A stretch of 64,000 nucleotides of DNA from Flavobacteriales bacterium (GTDB taxonomy: Bacteria > Bacteroidota > Bacteroidia > UBA10329). The position numbers and the translations under genes are program-made. The notes beneath the pieces were generated by a model, which worked only from the letters and a program-made list of their open reading frames with translations, was not told the DNA's origin and searched no databases. Where the stretch lies: the NCBI GenBank assembly GCA_020635495.1, contig JACJZQ010000004.1:157803-221802 (forward strand). Direction: 5' to 3'. Shown piece by piece: positions 1 through 10,019 of the stretch (position 1 is its first letter; each line of letters opens with the position of its first letter).

Positions 1-609
1 CGCCTGTCTGATGAAGCGCGTGTCTTGCTGATGAACTATCGCTGGCCGGGAAACATCCGTCAATTGAGGAATGTTACCGAACAGATTTCCATCATTGAGC
101 AGGATAGAGAGATCAGCGCAGAAATTCTCAGAAACTATCTGCCTGATCATGGAAAGACCAACCTTCCTGCCATCAGAACCGCAGGAGCTCCGAACGGTGG
201 AGGAGATTCTCAGACAGAATTCTCTGAGCGCGAACTGATGTACAAGGTGCTTTTTGACATGAAACGGGACATCAACGACCTCAAAAAATTGGTGTTGGAT
301 GTCGTTTCCGGGCAAGGAGATGCTGAGATAACCGAGCATCACGCTTCCACCATTCGAAGATTGCATCAGGATGTGGCTCCAACCGATTTCGACTCTGGGG
401 TTCACGAAGTGCAGATACACAGACCGGGAGAACACACATTTGATGAGCACGAAGAAGTGGAAGAGTCGCTTTCTCTGGAGGACCGTGAAATAGAACTCAT
501 CAAAAAGGCGTTAGAGCGGCACCGCGGAAAGCGTAAAGCAGCCGCGCAAGAACTCGGAATTTCTGAAAGAACACTTTACAGAAAGATCAAGGAGCACAAC
601 TTGGGATAG
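1..609 (+). CDS. Sigma-54-dependent transcriptional activator (NtrC family), C-terminal part
   Basis: The reading frame is open from base 1, so the gene begins left of the window and only the last 202 residues are visible. Near residue 15 stands the WPGNIRQLRN motif, which marks the end of the AAA+ sigma-54 interaction domain in NtrC-type activators. A linker of about 130 residues follows, and the last 45 residues form a Fis-type helix-turn-helix (GKRKAAAQELGISERTLYRK). The protein would contact sigma-54 RNA polymerase and drive open-complex formation by ATP hydrolysis; any receiver or sensor domain lies outside the window. The stop codon is followed directly by the lptE start, so the two are probably co-transcribed. 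Target genes cannot be read from this sequence. Confidence 0.9.
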   Translation, partial: RLSDEARVLLMNYRWPGNIRQLRNVTEQISIIEQDREISAEILRNYLPDHGKTNLPAIRTAGAPNGGGDSQTEFSERELMYKVLFDMKRDINDLKKLVLDVVSGQGDAEITEHHASTIRRLHQDVAPTDFDSGVHEVQIHRPGEHTFDEHEEVEESLSLEDREIELIKKALERHRGKRKAAAQELGISERTLYRKIKEHNLG

Positions 610-1164
610 ATGATAGATATCAGAAATCAGATGTCAGATTTTTCTCTTCGGAATGTGGTATTACGCTCATTCCTTCTGATTTCTGTCGTCTGGAATCTGA
701 CGTCTCTCAGCGGATGCGGAGTTTACTCCTTTACCGGGGCCAGTATTTCACCGGAAGTAAAGTCTGTCAGCGTTGATTTTTTTCCTGCCTACGCACCACT
801 TGCACCGGCAAATGTTCCGCAAGAATTCACCGAGGCGCTCAGAGAACTTTTTGTCAGCAGAACCAACCTCGACCTTTACAATAAGAACGGAGATATACGT
901 TTTGAAGGCTACATATCTGATTATCAAACGCGGCCCGTGGCTATCCAAGGCAACGAGACCGCAGCACAGAACCGCCTTACAATGACGGTTCAGGTAACCT
1001 TTACAAACACCAAAGAAGAAGACAAGAGTTTTGAGAAATCGTTCTCACGATTTGCTGATTTTGACGCTACACAGAACTTAACGGACGTGGAGCAGGCACT
1101 GATTGCGGAGATTCACGAGCAGCTCATTCTTGACATTTTCAACGAGGCAGTGGTTAACTGGTAA
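610..1164 (+). CDS. lptE: LPS assembly lipoprotein LptE
   Basis: Bacteroidota-type LptE, the outer-membrane lipoprotein that plugs the LptD barrel and helps place LPS in the outer leaflet. The protein has a hydrophobic N-terminus ending in a lipobox with acylated Cys36 (SLSGC), followed by a compact domain beginning GVYSFTGASI, characteristic of the family. Length is 184 aa. The ATG at 610 abuts the preceding stop; an in-frame ATG at 631 gives a more usual 29-residue signal and is an alternative start. The stop overlaps the next start by one base (TAATG), so this gene, the TPR gene and secG form one unit. lptC lies in a separate operon near 12 kb. Confidence 0.85.
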   Translation: MIDIRNQMSDFSLRNVVLRSFLLISVVWNLTSLSGCGVYSFTGASISPEVKSVSVDFFPAYAPLAPANVPQEFTEALRELFVSRTNLDLYNKNGDIRFEGYISDYQTRPVAIQGNETAAQNRLTMTVQVTFTNTKEEDKSFEKSFSRFADFDATQNLTDVEQALIAEIHEQLILDIFNEAVVNW

Positions 1165-1976
1165 TGACGCAAGATCAATTCAACAAATGGCTGAATGACC
1201 CGGGTTCAATGAACTCGGATAGTATTCCGCAGTTGCGTGAGGTGATCAAACGTTACCCATATTTCAACGTGGCGCAGATGCTGTTGGCTAAGAATCTTCG
1301 GTCAGAAAATCATATTGATCAGCTGAAGCAATTACAGTTGGCGGCCGTTATGGCACCGGACAGAAAGGTGTTTCACGATTATTTGAATGACAGGAAAAAG
1401 GTGGTTCCGGCAAAGCTGGATGAGCCTACGGTCGTTGAAATTGAACCTGCAGAAGCGGAGACTGCAGATCAGGAAATCACAAAACCTGAACCTAGATTCC
1501 CAGACGAACTCATTCCAGAACCGGTAATCTATCAACTGGAAACAGCCGACCTCCCTGAATTACCGGTTAAGGAAGAACAGAAATCGATAGAGCCCGAAGA
1601 GCTCAGTTTCAGCGAATGGCTGGCTTTCACAGAATCTGGAGAATTGACCGAAGCTCCGTCAGAAAAGTCTCAAGGAAAAATCCCTGTGGGAGAAGAACTC
1701 AGCGGAATCGACATCATCGATCACTTCCTGTCACAGGCAGATGAGCTCCCGAAGAAGCGTGCAGAATTCTTTGATCCAAGAAAGGCGGCAGCCAAAGCAG
1801 ATAAGGACGATTTTACGGTTGTTTCGGAAACATTGGCCAAGATCTATTTCCAGCAGGAAAAATACGAGCTGGCAAAACAGGCATACCGATCTCTTAGCTT
1901 GAATTATCCCGAGAAAAGCGTTTACTTTGCCGCCCGTTTGAAAGAAATAGAGGAAAAACTCAACTCAGAAGGTTAA
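1164..1976 (+). CDS. Cytoplasmic TPR-containing protein of unknown function
   Basis: 270 aa, with no signal peptide or membrane segment. The N-terminal 80 residues look helical (NKWLNDPGSM, then PYFNVAQMLLAKNL). The middle, about residues 85-190, is rich in Glu and Pro and probably disordered. The last 60 residues contain one clear TPR-like helical pair (LAKIYFQQEKYELAKQAYRS). Proteins of this shape between lptE and secG recur in Bacteroidota, but I do not know a function. Start overlaps the lptE stop by one base; secG begins one base after its stop, which suggests translational coupling with the envelope and secretion genes. Confidence 0.75.
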   Translation: MTQDQFNKWLNDPGSMNSDSIPQLREVIKRYPYFNVAQMLLAKNLRSENHIDQLKQLQLAAVMAPDRKVFHDYLNDRKKVVPAKLDEPTVVEIEPAEAETADQEITKPEPRFPDELIPEPVIYQLETADLPELPVKEEQKSIEPEELSFSEWLAFTESGELTEAPSEKSQGKIPVGEELSGIDIIDHFLSQADELPKKRAEFFDPRKAAAKADKDDFTVVSETLAKIYFQQEKYELAKQAYRSLSLNYPEKSVYFAARLKEIEEKLNSEG

Positions 1977-1977
1977 A

Positions 1978-2301
1978 ATGTACACACTCATCATCATATT
2001 GATTCTTATCGTTTGTCTACTGCTGGTAGGCGTAGTGATGGTTCAGAACAGCAAAGGAGGAGGTCTGGCTTCAGATTTCTCATCTTCCAACCAGATCATC
2101 GGTGTTCAAAGAACAGGCGATTTCTTGGAAAAGGCCACGTGGTATCTATCCATTGCACTCATTGTTCTTACCCTTGGTTCAAATTTCTTCATCAATAGAG
2201 GAGAAGTGGTTCAAGAAGAATCAGCAATCCAAGAGCAGATAGACAACGCAGCGTTGCCTGCAACAGACGATCTTGGAGAATCAGGACCGATAGAAGAATA
2301 A
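1978..2301 (+). CDS. secG: Preprotein translocase subunit SecG
   Basis: Small inner-membrane subunit of the SecYEG channel. It is 107 aa with two transmembrane helices (about residues 2-22 and 54-75) separated by the conserved cytoplasmic loop VQNSKGGGLASDF, matching the family SKGGG signature. A polar acidic tail of about 30 residues follows helix 2, as is common in Bacteroidota SecG. The start lies one base after the TPR gene stop. The unit ends at a strong hairpin (2327-2364), so groES has its own promoter. Confidence 0.92.
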   Translation: MYTLIIILILIVCLLLVGVVMVQNSKGGGLASDFSSSNQIIGVQRTGDFLEKATWYLSIALIVLTLGSNFFINRGEVVQEESAIQEQIDNAALPATDDLGESGPIEE

Positions 2302-2326
2302 CACTCAGGCAAGACAACGCCAACGG

Positions 2327-2364
2327 AAAATGTCAGGATGTCACGCATTCTGACATTTTTTTTT
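2327..2364 (+). terminator. Rho-independent terminator after secG
   Basis: A 10-bp perfect stem (AAAATGTCAG with CTGACATTTT), extended by four further pairs, has a five-base loop and is followed by a run of T. It separates the lptE-secG unit from groESL. Confidence 0.85.
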
Positions 2365-2473
2365 GCTTCACTGTCATCATTTCAGCCCTATTGGCCGCCT
2401 TTGGGCAATGGCATAGAATATGACAGGGCTGCCACATCAAACTAACATTCACTAACCAAATAATAATTCAAAA

Positions 2474-2752
2474 ATGGGAGCTATTAAAATCAAACCATTG
2501 GCAGATAGAGTAGTTGTACAGGCTGCTGCTGCCGAAGAGAAGACAGCTTCAGGAATCTTTATTCCAGACACCGCAAAGGAAAAACCGCAGAAAGGAAAAG
2601 TGGTGGCTGTTGGAGCTGGAAAAAAAGACGAACCGATGACCGTGAAAGTGGGCGATACCGTCCTTTACGGAAAGTACTCGGGAACGGAGATCAACGTAGA
2701 CGGAACCGATGTGCTCATCATGCGTGAGTCTGACATTTTCGCAATCGTTTAA
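2474..2752 (+). CDS. groES: Co-chaperonin GroES
   Basis: 10-kDa co-chaperonin that caps the GroEL cavity. Length is 92 aa, normal for the family. The N-terminal strand [12 protein letters not shown] and the mobile loop (about residues 19-35, [18 protein letters not shown]) with its I-F-I-P contact motif are intact, as is the C-terminal [12 protein letters not shown]. groEL follows after 27 bp. No CIRCE inverted repeat (TTAGCACTC-N9-GAGTGCTAA) is present in the 109 bp between the secG terminator and the start, so HrcA-type control is not supported. Confidence 0.97.
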   Translation: MGAIKIKPLADRVVVQAAAAEEKTASGIFIPDTAKEKPQKGKVVAVGAGKKDEPMTVKVGDTVLYGKYSGTEINVDGTDVLIMRESDIFAIV

Positions 2753-2767
2753 TCCATCAAACTTTAA

Positions 2768-4420
<1,653 letters not shown>

Positions 4421-4444
4421 GCCGACCTGCTTAGGTTAGAAACG

Positions 4445-4473
4445 AAAGCCCCGCCATTTGGCGGGGCTTTTTG
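4445..4473 (+). terminator. Rho-independent terminator after groEL
   Basis: An 11-bp GC-rich stem (AAAGCCCCGCC with GGCGGGGCTTT) with a four-base loop ATTT and a T tract. It closes the groESL operon before the aquaporin gene. Confidence 0.92.
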
Positions 4474-4499
4474 TTGTTGAATGTTTCTACATTTAATCC

Positions 4500-5156
4500 A
4501 TGGCACGCAAATTCCTCTCTGAGATGCTAGGAACCTTCGGGTTGATATTCACTGGTTGCGGAGCCATTGTTGTGAATGACGTTACAGGAGGAGCCATTGG
4601 TCATTTGGGTATTTGCACGGTTTTCGGATTGGTGGTTATGGCCATGGTTTACAGCTTTGGAGATGTTTCTGGAGCACACATCAACCCTGCAGTTACCATA
4701 GCGTTTTGGATTTCAGGACGATTTCCTCTTAAAGAAGTTGGCCCTTACATTCTGGCGCAGGTAATCGGTTCTACTGCCGCGTGTGCATTGCTTTGGTATC
4801 TCTTCCCCGATGAATCGACCTTTTTGGGAGCTACGTTGGTTTCCGGTTCTATCATGCAGTCGTTTGTTTTGGAAGTGGCCATCACCTTCTTGCTCATGCT
4901 CATCATTATTATGGTGGCTACGGGCTCTAAAGAAGTTGGGACTTTGGCCGGTATTGCCATCGGTGCCGCTGTGGCCGTTCTTGCTTTGGTCGGTGGACCA
5001 ATTTCAGGAGCTTCTATGAACCCCGCTAGATCCTTGGGTCCTGCGTTGGTGTCCGGACACATGGAACATATTTGGCTCTACATCATTGCTCCGATCATTG
5101 GAGCTGCGTTGGCCGTTCCGGTAAGCAATGTGATCAAAGGTCCGCAGACGCTTTAG
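4500..5156 (+). CDS. Aquaporin / MIP-family channel, NIP-like
   Basis: Inner-membrane channel of 218 aa with six helices and two half-helices carrying NPA motifs: GAHINPAVT (after helix 2) and GASMNPARS (after helix 5). The Arg after the second NPA is the filter Arg. Surrounding residues (SGAHxNPAVTIAF, GPxSGASMNPARSLGPA) resemble plant and bacterial nodulin-26-like (NIP) channels more than AqpZ or GlpF, which have Thr or Phe three residues before the second NPA where this protein has Ala. NIPs carry glycerol, metalloids or other small uncharged solutes, so water-only transport should not be assumed. Its stop overlaps the converging hydrolase stop by three bases. No metalloid gene is adjacent. 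Confidence 0.88.
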   Translation: MARKFLSEMLGTFGLIFTGCGAIVVNDVTGGAIGHLGICTVFGLVVMAMVYSFGDVSGAHINPAVTIAFWISGRFPLKEVGPYILAQVIGSTAACALLWYLFPDESTFLGATLVSGSIMQSFVLEVAITFLLMLIIIMVATGSKEVGTLAGIAIGAAVAVLALVGGPISGASMNPARSLGPALVSGHMEHIWLYIIAPIIGAALAVPVSNVIKGPQTL

Positions 5157-7051
5157 TCCATTCCCATGGCCACGTTGCGGTCTACAACGGGCAATTCCAC
5201 ATGCGATGGATGCTCGGCATCGTGATGAATTTCCCATGCTCCACCATTCGGATACAGCATCTTGAAGTTGTACGTATCAACCCCGGCCAAACGAATCTGA
5301 ATCCTGTGTCCTTTCTTGAAAAGATGAGAGGTTGGTAGCATGTCAAACGACACCAATTCCACCTTAGAGGTGTCCATTGGCATGGCATCGGTATGATTGA
5401 AGCTGTGGTATGGAACCACATCCTCGTAATGCGGTGGATTGTCTTGAAGCTTTCGGTGTACAAATCGGAACTGACCATCGGTTACTTTCCAAACGTTTCC
5501 GTTCTCGTCCACATCTTCCAGATACGCGAAAACAGAACCATCTTCGGTTGCAGATTTTAAGTAAAGATTCACCTGCGGATGACCTGTTACTTCAAGGTCT
5601 TCCTCCAATTCAGCCAAGGTGAAAACAACCGTAATGCTATCTTCTGATGAAGCATCTGCGTAAGTTATTCCTGCGTGGTTCGTATCGAAATTCCACCGGT
5701 TATCAGCACCAATGGAATGCGTGGTATCAACCGTGTAATTGGTAAAGCTGTTGTCTACATTATTCGAAGACCAATCTGCTTTCCCATCAGGTTGGAAATA
5801 GAAGTTGTTCCTGTCTGCAGGAATCGGCCAAGTATCAGATGTTTTCCATACATCTTCTCCCATGGTGTAGTAGTACACCCGAGGCGATTTGTCCAACCCG
5901 TTGTCCATTCCCTTCAAATGGAAATCGAAGAATCTGACCACTTCCTTCACATCATCATGCTTTGAAGGAGCCGCAACACCTGGACTCACATTCGCTCCAC
6001 CACCGTGGTTCCATGGGCCTAGTCGGAGTCTGTTTCTTCCATCATCCAAATTGATGAACTGACGGATGGCACCATGCGAAAATGCCGCATCCCACCAACC
6101 ACTCCAGGAGTAAATGGCTGCACCAGAACCTTTGATTCTGTCTTCGAAAAGGTGCGGAGAAAGCACGTCCTGAACACGGAAACTTCCGTTGATGGTCCAA
6201 ACATCATCCATGTATTCGGCCGTTCCGCCTTCCGTACGGTGGTAATGGTTGCACGTGTGTTGCTCCCACACTTTTTCCATGTCTTTCTTCGAATAACCGT
6301 TTACCCGCTCCACCCCATAAGAAAGTTTTGCGCCACGAGCGTTTCTGCTGTCAGGAATGATATTCTGGTCCAGTGTTTCACAGAAATCGCCATACTGGCT
6401 AATGAACTGATGGAAGTAGATTCCGCCTGGGGCAGAAACGTCATCATACAGATCCCAAAGGGAATAGGTAGGTACAATTGCCTTCAGATTCGGGTGCTGA
6501 TTGTACAGTGCATAAAGAGCCGTGTTACCGATGTAAGAAACGCCTGTTGCACCCACATTTCCATCGCACCATTCTTGCTGCACCACCCAATCTATCATGT
6601 TCTTGCTGTCCAGAACTTCACGCATATCGCAAAGGGTCAGGGTCTTAGTGCCCTCAGAAGCTCCGCTTCCTCTCACATCCACCGTTACCAGTCCGTAGCC
6701 GTATTTCGGGAATTCCAACACTGGAAAATTAGCAGTGTGCGGCACAAAATCGGTTAATGCTGAGAACGGCCATTTCAATCCAACGGCTCTCCAATATCTG
6801 GTCTGAAAAAGAATGGCAGGAACCTTTTCGCCCTTCTTCAATCCTTTTGGCAGATACACGTTAACGGCCAACCGAACGCCATCGTCCATGGTAACATAGT
6901 ACGAAGTGCGTTTATGACCCTTGTAGGTCATCTCTCTTTCGTAAGCAGGAGATTGCTCCTGAACTTCTGTGGTGTCAGTGTCTGATGCTACGAAGGAGTA
7001 GCCAACGGTTCCGATGGCCATAGCTAGCATGGCCAGAATCAATTTTCGCAT
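5153..7051 (-). CDS. Secreted CocE/NonD-family alpha/beta hydrolase (X-Pro dipeptidyl-peptidase S15-like)
   Basis: Serine hydrolase of the CocE/S15 family, predicted to cleave acyl or peptide bonds outside the cytoplasm. The start at 7051 (MRKLILAMLAMAIG) gives a proper signal peptide; a longer frame to 7084 adds an implausible N-terminus. The nucleophile elbow GVSYIGN matches the family GxSYxG. The C-terminal part of the hydrolase domain carries GPWNHGG with the expected catalytic His. The last 200 residues are the jelly-roll domain typical of CocE (VTGHPQVNLYLKSATEDGSV, KGHRIQIRLAG). Length is about 632 aa. The substrate is unknown. The gene converges on the aquaporin, with stop codons overlapping. 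Confidence 0.85.
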   Translation of the reverse strand: MRKLILAMLAMAIGTVGYSFVASDTDTTEVQEQSPAYEREMTYKGHKRTSYYVTMDDGVRLAVNVYLPKGLKKGEKVPAILFQTRYWRAVGLKWPFSALTDFVPHTANFPVLEFPKYGYGLVTVDVRGSGASEGTKTLTLCDMREVLDSKNMIDWVVQQEWCDGNVGATGVSYIGNTALYALYNQHPNLKAIVPTYSLWDLYDDVSAPGGIYFHQFISQYGDFCETLDQNIIPDSRNARGAKLSYGVERVNGYSKKDMEKVWEQHTCNHYHRTEGGTAEYMDDVWTINGSFRVQDVLSPHLFEDRIKGSGAAIYSWSGWWDAAFSHGAIRQFINLDDGRNRLRLGPWNHGGGANVSPGVAAPSKHDDVKEVVRFFDFHLKGMDNGLDKSPRVYYYTMGEDVWKTSDTWPIPADRNNFYFQPDGKADWSSNNVDNSFTNYTVDTTHSIGADNRWNFDTNHAGITYADASSEDSITVVFTLAELEEDLEVTGHPQVNLYLKSATEDGSVFAYLEDVDENGNVWKVTDGQFRFVHRKLQDNPPHYEDVVPYHSFNHTDAMPMDTSKVELVSFDMLPTSHLFKKGHRIQIRLAGVDTYNFKMLYPNGGAWEIHHDAEHPSHVELPVVDRNVAMGMD

Positions 7052-7152
7052 GAAGATTATAATAGGGGAACGCAAAGGTAACATTGGGTTCGGATTGATT
7101 TAAATCAAGAGCGTGTTTTCGGTCGATTTTTTGGCATTTTGCGACATAATTC

Positions 7153-8205
7153 ATGAGCAAACGGATTCTGATAGCACCACTGGATTGGGGGTTGGGTCAT
7201 GCAACGCGATGCATACCCATTATCAGGCATTTGCTAGACATCAGGCAACACCCAGTTATTGCCGCTTCTGGTAGGCCGCTAAGTCTGCTCAAGGCTGAAT
7301 TTCCCGAAGTAGAATCGGTTGATTTTGAAGGCTACAACATCAGTTATCCGCAAGGTTCGGGTATGGCTTGGAAGATGTTTCGGTCAACTCCGCAGATCCT
7401 CAAACGGATCAAAGAAGAGGGGTCTGAATTGGATGGATTGATAACAAAGTTGAAGTTGGATGCGGTGATATCTGACAATCGGTTTGGATTGTATTCTGAT
7501 AGAATTCCGTGTGTGTACATGACGCATCAGGTCATGATCAAAGCACCGTTTTTTGAGACAACGTTGTATCGCATGCACATGAATTACATGCGAAAATTTA
7601 ACCACGTTTGGATTCCTGATTTTGAGAACGATGGGTTATCTGGTGATCTGGCGCACAAGTACCCTAAACCTTTCAACGGGCAATACATTGGTCCTCTTTC
7701 CAGATTTAGTGCATTGAATTCGGAGGAGAAAACAGATGTATTGGTGCTTATCTCAGGCCCAGAACCACAACGGACCCGATTTGAGAATCTGGTTCTGGAA
7801 CAACTGAAAGGATTTGAAGGAAATGTGACGGCTGTTGTCGGAACACCGGACAAGGAGTTTGATAGAACAGAAGGGAACATGCGGGTGGTTTCGCATTTGA
7901 ATGCGGAGCAGTTGCAGCAGGAAATAGCTTCGGCCAAACTGATTGTTTCACGTTCAGGTTATTCAACTATCATGGATCTGGCGGCAATGGGTAAAAAGGC
8001 TGTTTTTGTTTCTACGCCAGGTCAGACTGAGCAGGAATATCTCGCGAAATTATTTGATGGCAAAGGCATTCACCTAGCGGTAAAGCAGAGCGATCTTCAT
8101 CTCATGGAAGCCATGGAAAGATCAAAAACCTACTGCGGATTTCAGCCGCGGAAAATGGATGAATTCAAACCCGTGATTGACGCTTTTATTACTTCACTTT
8201 CTTGA
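7153..8205 (+). CDS. GT28-like (MurG-fold) glycosyltransferase
   Basis: 350 aa GT-B enzyme. The N-terminal domain opens with ILIAPLDWGLGHATR, the donor-loop region of this group. The C-terminal domain has a nucleotide-sugar-binding signature (SRSGYSTIMDLAAMGKKAVF, then TPGQTEQEYLA), close in pattern to MurG and other GT28 enzymes that use UDP-sugars. There is no signal peptide or membrane helix, so it should act at the cytoplasmic membrane face. Acceptor and product are unknown. It stands alone, with its 3' end overlapping the converging phoR-like gene by 17 bp. Confidence 0.75.
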   Translation: MSKRILIAPLDWGLGHATRCIPIIRHLLDIRQHPVIAASGRPLSLLKAEFPEVESVDFEGYNISYPQGSGMAWKMFRSTPQILKRIKEEGSELDGLITKLKLDAVISDNRFGLYSDRIPCVYMTHQVMIKAPFFETTLYRMHMNYMRKFNHVWIPDFENDGLSGDLAHKYPKPFNGQYIGPLSRFSALNSEEKTDVLVLISGPEPQRTRFENLVLEQLKGFEGNVTAVVGTPDKEFDRTEGNMRVVSHLNAEQLQQEIASAKLIVSRSGYSTIMDLAAMGKKAVFVSTPGQTEQEYLAKLFDGKGIHLAVKQSDLHLMEAMERSKTYCGFQPRKMDEFKPVIDAFITSLS

Positions 8206-9244
8206 GCGTGAAAGAGAACGTTGTGCCAGAGTTTTCACCTTGTCTGGAGCGCACATTGATTGTCTGATCGTGTGCTTCAATGATGTGTTTAACTATGGAT
8301 AGACCCAAGCCGGTTCCGCCAGCATGTCGGTCTCTGGCTTTATCTACACGGTAGAAACGTTCAAACAAACGAGGCAGGTGTTTGGCTTCAATTCCAGGTC
8401 CGTCATCAGCTACTTCGCATAGAACATTCTCATCCATATCGTAAAACCGCAATCGGATAGAACCGCCTTTTGAACCGTATTTGATGCTGTTGTCTAACAA
8501 ATTGATGTAAACCTGACGGATCTGGTCTCCATCTGCACGTACGTAAATGGGGCGGTCGTAACGCTCATTGAACTTGATGGAGATGTCGCGTTTTTCAGCT
8601 TTCATCTCTTCCATTTCAATCACATCTCTTACCAACTCTACGATATTGATTCGCTGGATATTCAGCTCCAATCGGCCCGATTCCAACCTTGATATCACAT
8701 CCAGATCCTCTACAACGGATATCATCCGCTCCACACTTTTATCCGCTCTGCGAAGAAACTTCCTGTTGATCTCTTCATCTTCTAATCCGCCATCCAGCAG
8801 CGTGTGGATGTAACCTTGAATATTGAAGATGGGCGTTTTCAATTCGTGCGAAACGTTTCCAAGGAAGTCTCTCCGATAAGCTTCCTGATCCTTTAACGTT
8901 TGAATTTCTTCCTGTTGTTTCTCGGCCCATGACACTACTTCCGTATTCACAGAATTCAAGATGTCTGTATCGGCCTTCATTCTTTGTTTGAGACCGGATT
9001 TGGTGGTTTTCAGGTTGTGAATGGTTTTGTAAATGAGTCGAATCTTCTCATAAATGAACTCGTTTACCACGTATCTCACCATAAAGTACGATCCAGCAAA
9101 CGTGGTTATGAATGTTACCAACGCTCTGATGGAGTTGAATCCGTCTAGCAGAAAATGATCCAATAGAGATAGCACCACGGTCAGTACCGCGGCAACAACC
9201 AAGGCTGTAGTGGTTATGAGGTTACGCTGATTGGGGTCTTTCAC
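8189..9244 (-). CDS. PhoR-like membrane sensor histidine kinase
   Basis: 351 aa kinase with two N-terminal transmembrane helices (about residues 10-32 and 38-60) and almost no periplasmic loop, as in Bacteroidota PhoR-type kinases. A coiled-coil stretch leads to the HisKA H-box (NVSHELKTPIFNIQGY, phospho-His) and a complete HATPase domain: N-box NLLDNSIKYG, G1 DDGPGIE, F-box FERFYR and G2 GGTGLGLSIV. The start is GTG at 9244. It follows the response regulator by 11 bp, so the pair is one operon. The missing sensor loop suggests signal input through the membrane or a partner protein. The Pho assignment is supported by the direct repeats upstream of the operon but is inference. Confidence 0.88.
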   Translation of the reverse strand: MKDPNQRNLITTTALVVAAVLTVVLSLLDHFLLDGFNSIRALVTFITTFAGSYFMVRYVVNEFIYEKIRLIYKTIHNLKTTKSGLKQRMKADTDILNSVNTEVVSWAEKQQEEIQTLKDQEAYRRDFLGNVSHELKTPIFNIQGYIHTLLDGGLEDEEINRKFLRRADKSVERMISVVEDLDVISRLESGRLELNIQRINIVELVRDVIEMEEMKAEKRDISIKFNERYDRPIYVRADGDQIRQVYINLLDNSIKYGSKGGSIRLRFYDMDENVLCEVADDGPGIEAKHLPRLFERFYRVDKARDRHAGGTGLGLSIVKHIIEAHDQTINVRSRQGENSGTTFSFTLKKVK

Positions 9245-9255
9245 GAACCCTAAAG

Positions 9256-9936
9256 TTACTGTTCGAACTTGTAACCTACTCCTTTCACGGTTTTGATGGC
9301 CTTGTCTCCGATCTTTTCGCGAAGTTTTCTGATGTGCACGTCAATGGTCCGGTCTCCAACAACAACTTGGGCCCCCCAAACAGAACTCAAAATGGTGTCT
9401 CGGGTAAAGACATGGCCAGGCTTGGAAGCCAAAAGCGCCAATAGTTCAAACTCCTTTTTAGGAAGCGTGATCTCTTTGCCTTCCAACTCGATGATGTACT
9501 TATTCTTATCGATCTTAAGGCCGGTCTCAGTTTCAAAAACCTGATTCTCATTCAGCGGATTATTCCTTCTGAGAATGGCCTTGATTCTACTGATAAGAAC
9601 CCGCGGCTTTATTGGCTTGTTGATGTAATCATCTGCGCCTGCATCGAACCCCGCGATCTGAGAATAGTCCTCATTTCTGGCTGTCAAGAAGGCGATAAGC
9701 GTGTTCTTAAGCGTAGGGATGTCACGCAATTCTTTACACGTTTCAATGCCATCAAGGTCGGGCATCATCACATCAAGAATGATCAAATCTGGATTGACTT
9801 TCTGAGCAATGTCTATGGCTTTTCTGCCAGAAGATGCAGTGTAAACGTCAAATTCCTCCTTCTTGAGATTGTATTCCAAGAATTCGAGGATGTCTTCCTC
9901 GTCATCGACAATAAGAATAGTTGGGTTCTCCTTCAT
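9256..9936 (-). CDS. PhoB/OmpR-family response regulator
   Basis: Two-domain DNA-binding regulator of 226 aa. Receiver domain: acidic pocket VDDEED, phospho-acceptor Asp in LIILDVMMPD, conserved Thr in FLTAR and Lys in INKPIKPR. The C-terminal winged helix (from about residue 130) has the recognition segment GDRTIDVHIRKLREKIG typical of PhoB/OmpR. The ATG at 9936 is preferred to a GTG at 9948. It is co-transcribed with the kinase just downstream. Three TTAAC-type hexamers spaced by 11 bp lie 48-75 bp upstream, consistent with autoregulation. Confidence 0.92.
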   Translation of the reverse strand: MKENPTILIVDDEEDILEFLEYNLKKEEFDVYTASSGRKAIDIAQKVNPDLIILDVMMPDLDGIETCKELRDIPTLKNTLIAFLTARNEDYSQIAGFDAGADDYINKPIKPRVLISRIKAILRRNNPLNENQVFETETGLKIDKNKYIIELEGKEITLPKKEFELLALLASKPGHVFTRDTILSSVWGAQVVVGDRTIDVHIRKLREKIGDKAIKTVKGVGYKFEQ

Positions 9937-9983
9937 CTTAACATTCACTTCACGTCAAAAGTGGAAATCATTACAGCGGCTGG

Positions 9984-10011
9984 TGTTAAAATAGCGTTAA
10001 CATTAATTCAA
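9984..10011 (-). promoter_or_regulatory. Putative Pho-box: three hexamers at 11-bp period
   Basis: On the minus strand, reading toward the response regulator, the order is TTGAAT, 5 nt, TTAACG, 5 nt, TTAACA. This is the direct-repeat geometry bound by PhoP/PhoB-class winged-helix regulators, and the hexamers resemble the Gram-positive PhoP repeat TTAACA. A near-match to the Bacteroidota -7 box (CACTTTTG, minus strand 9963-9956) lies about 20 bp downstream. Function is inferred from geometry and position only. Confidence 0.5.
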
Positions 10012-10019
10012 ATTCTTCA

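Noticed and set aside
2365..2473. CIRCE/HrcA operator before groES
   Set aside because: The nine-base inverted arms are not found in the interval.
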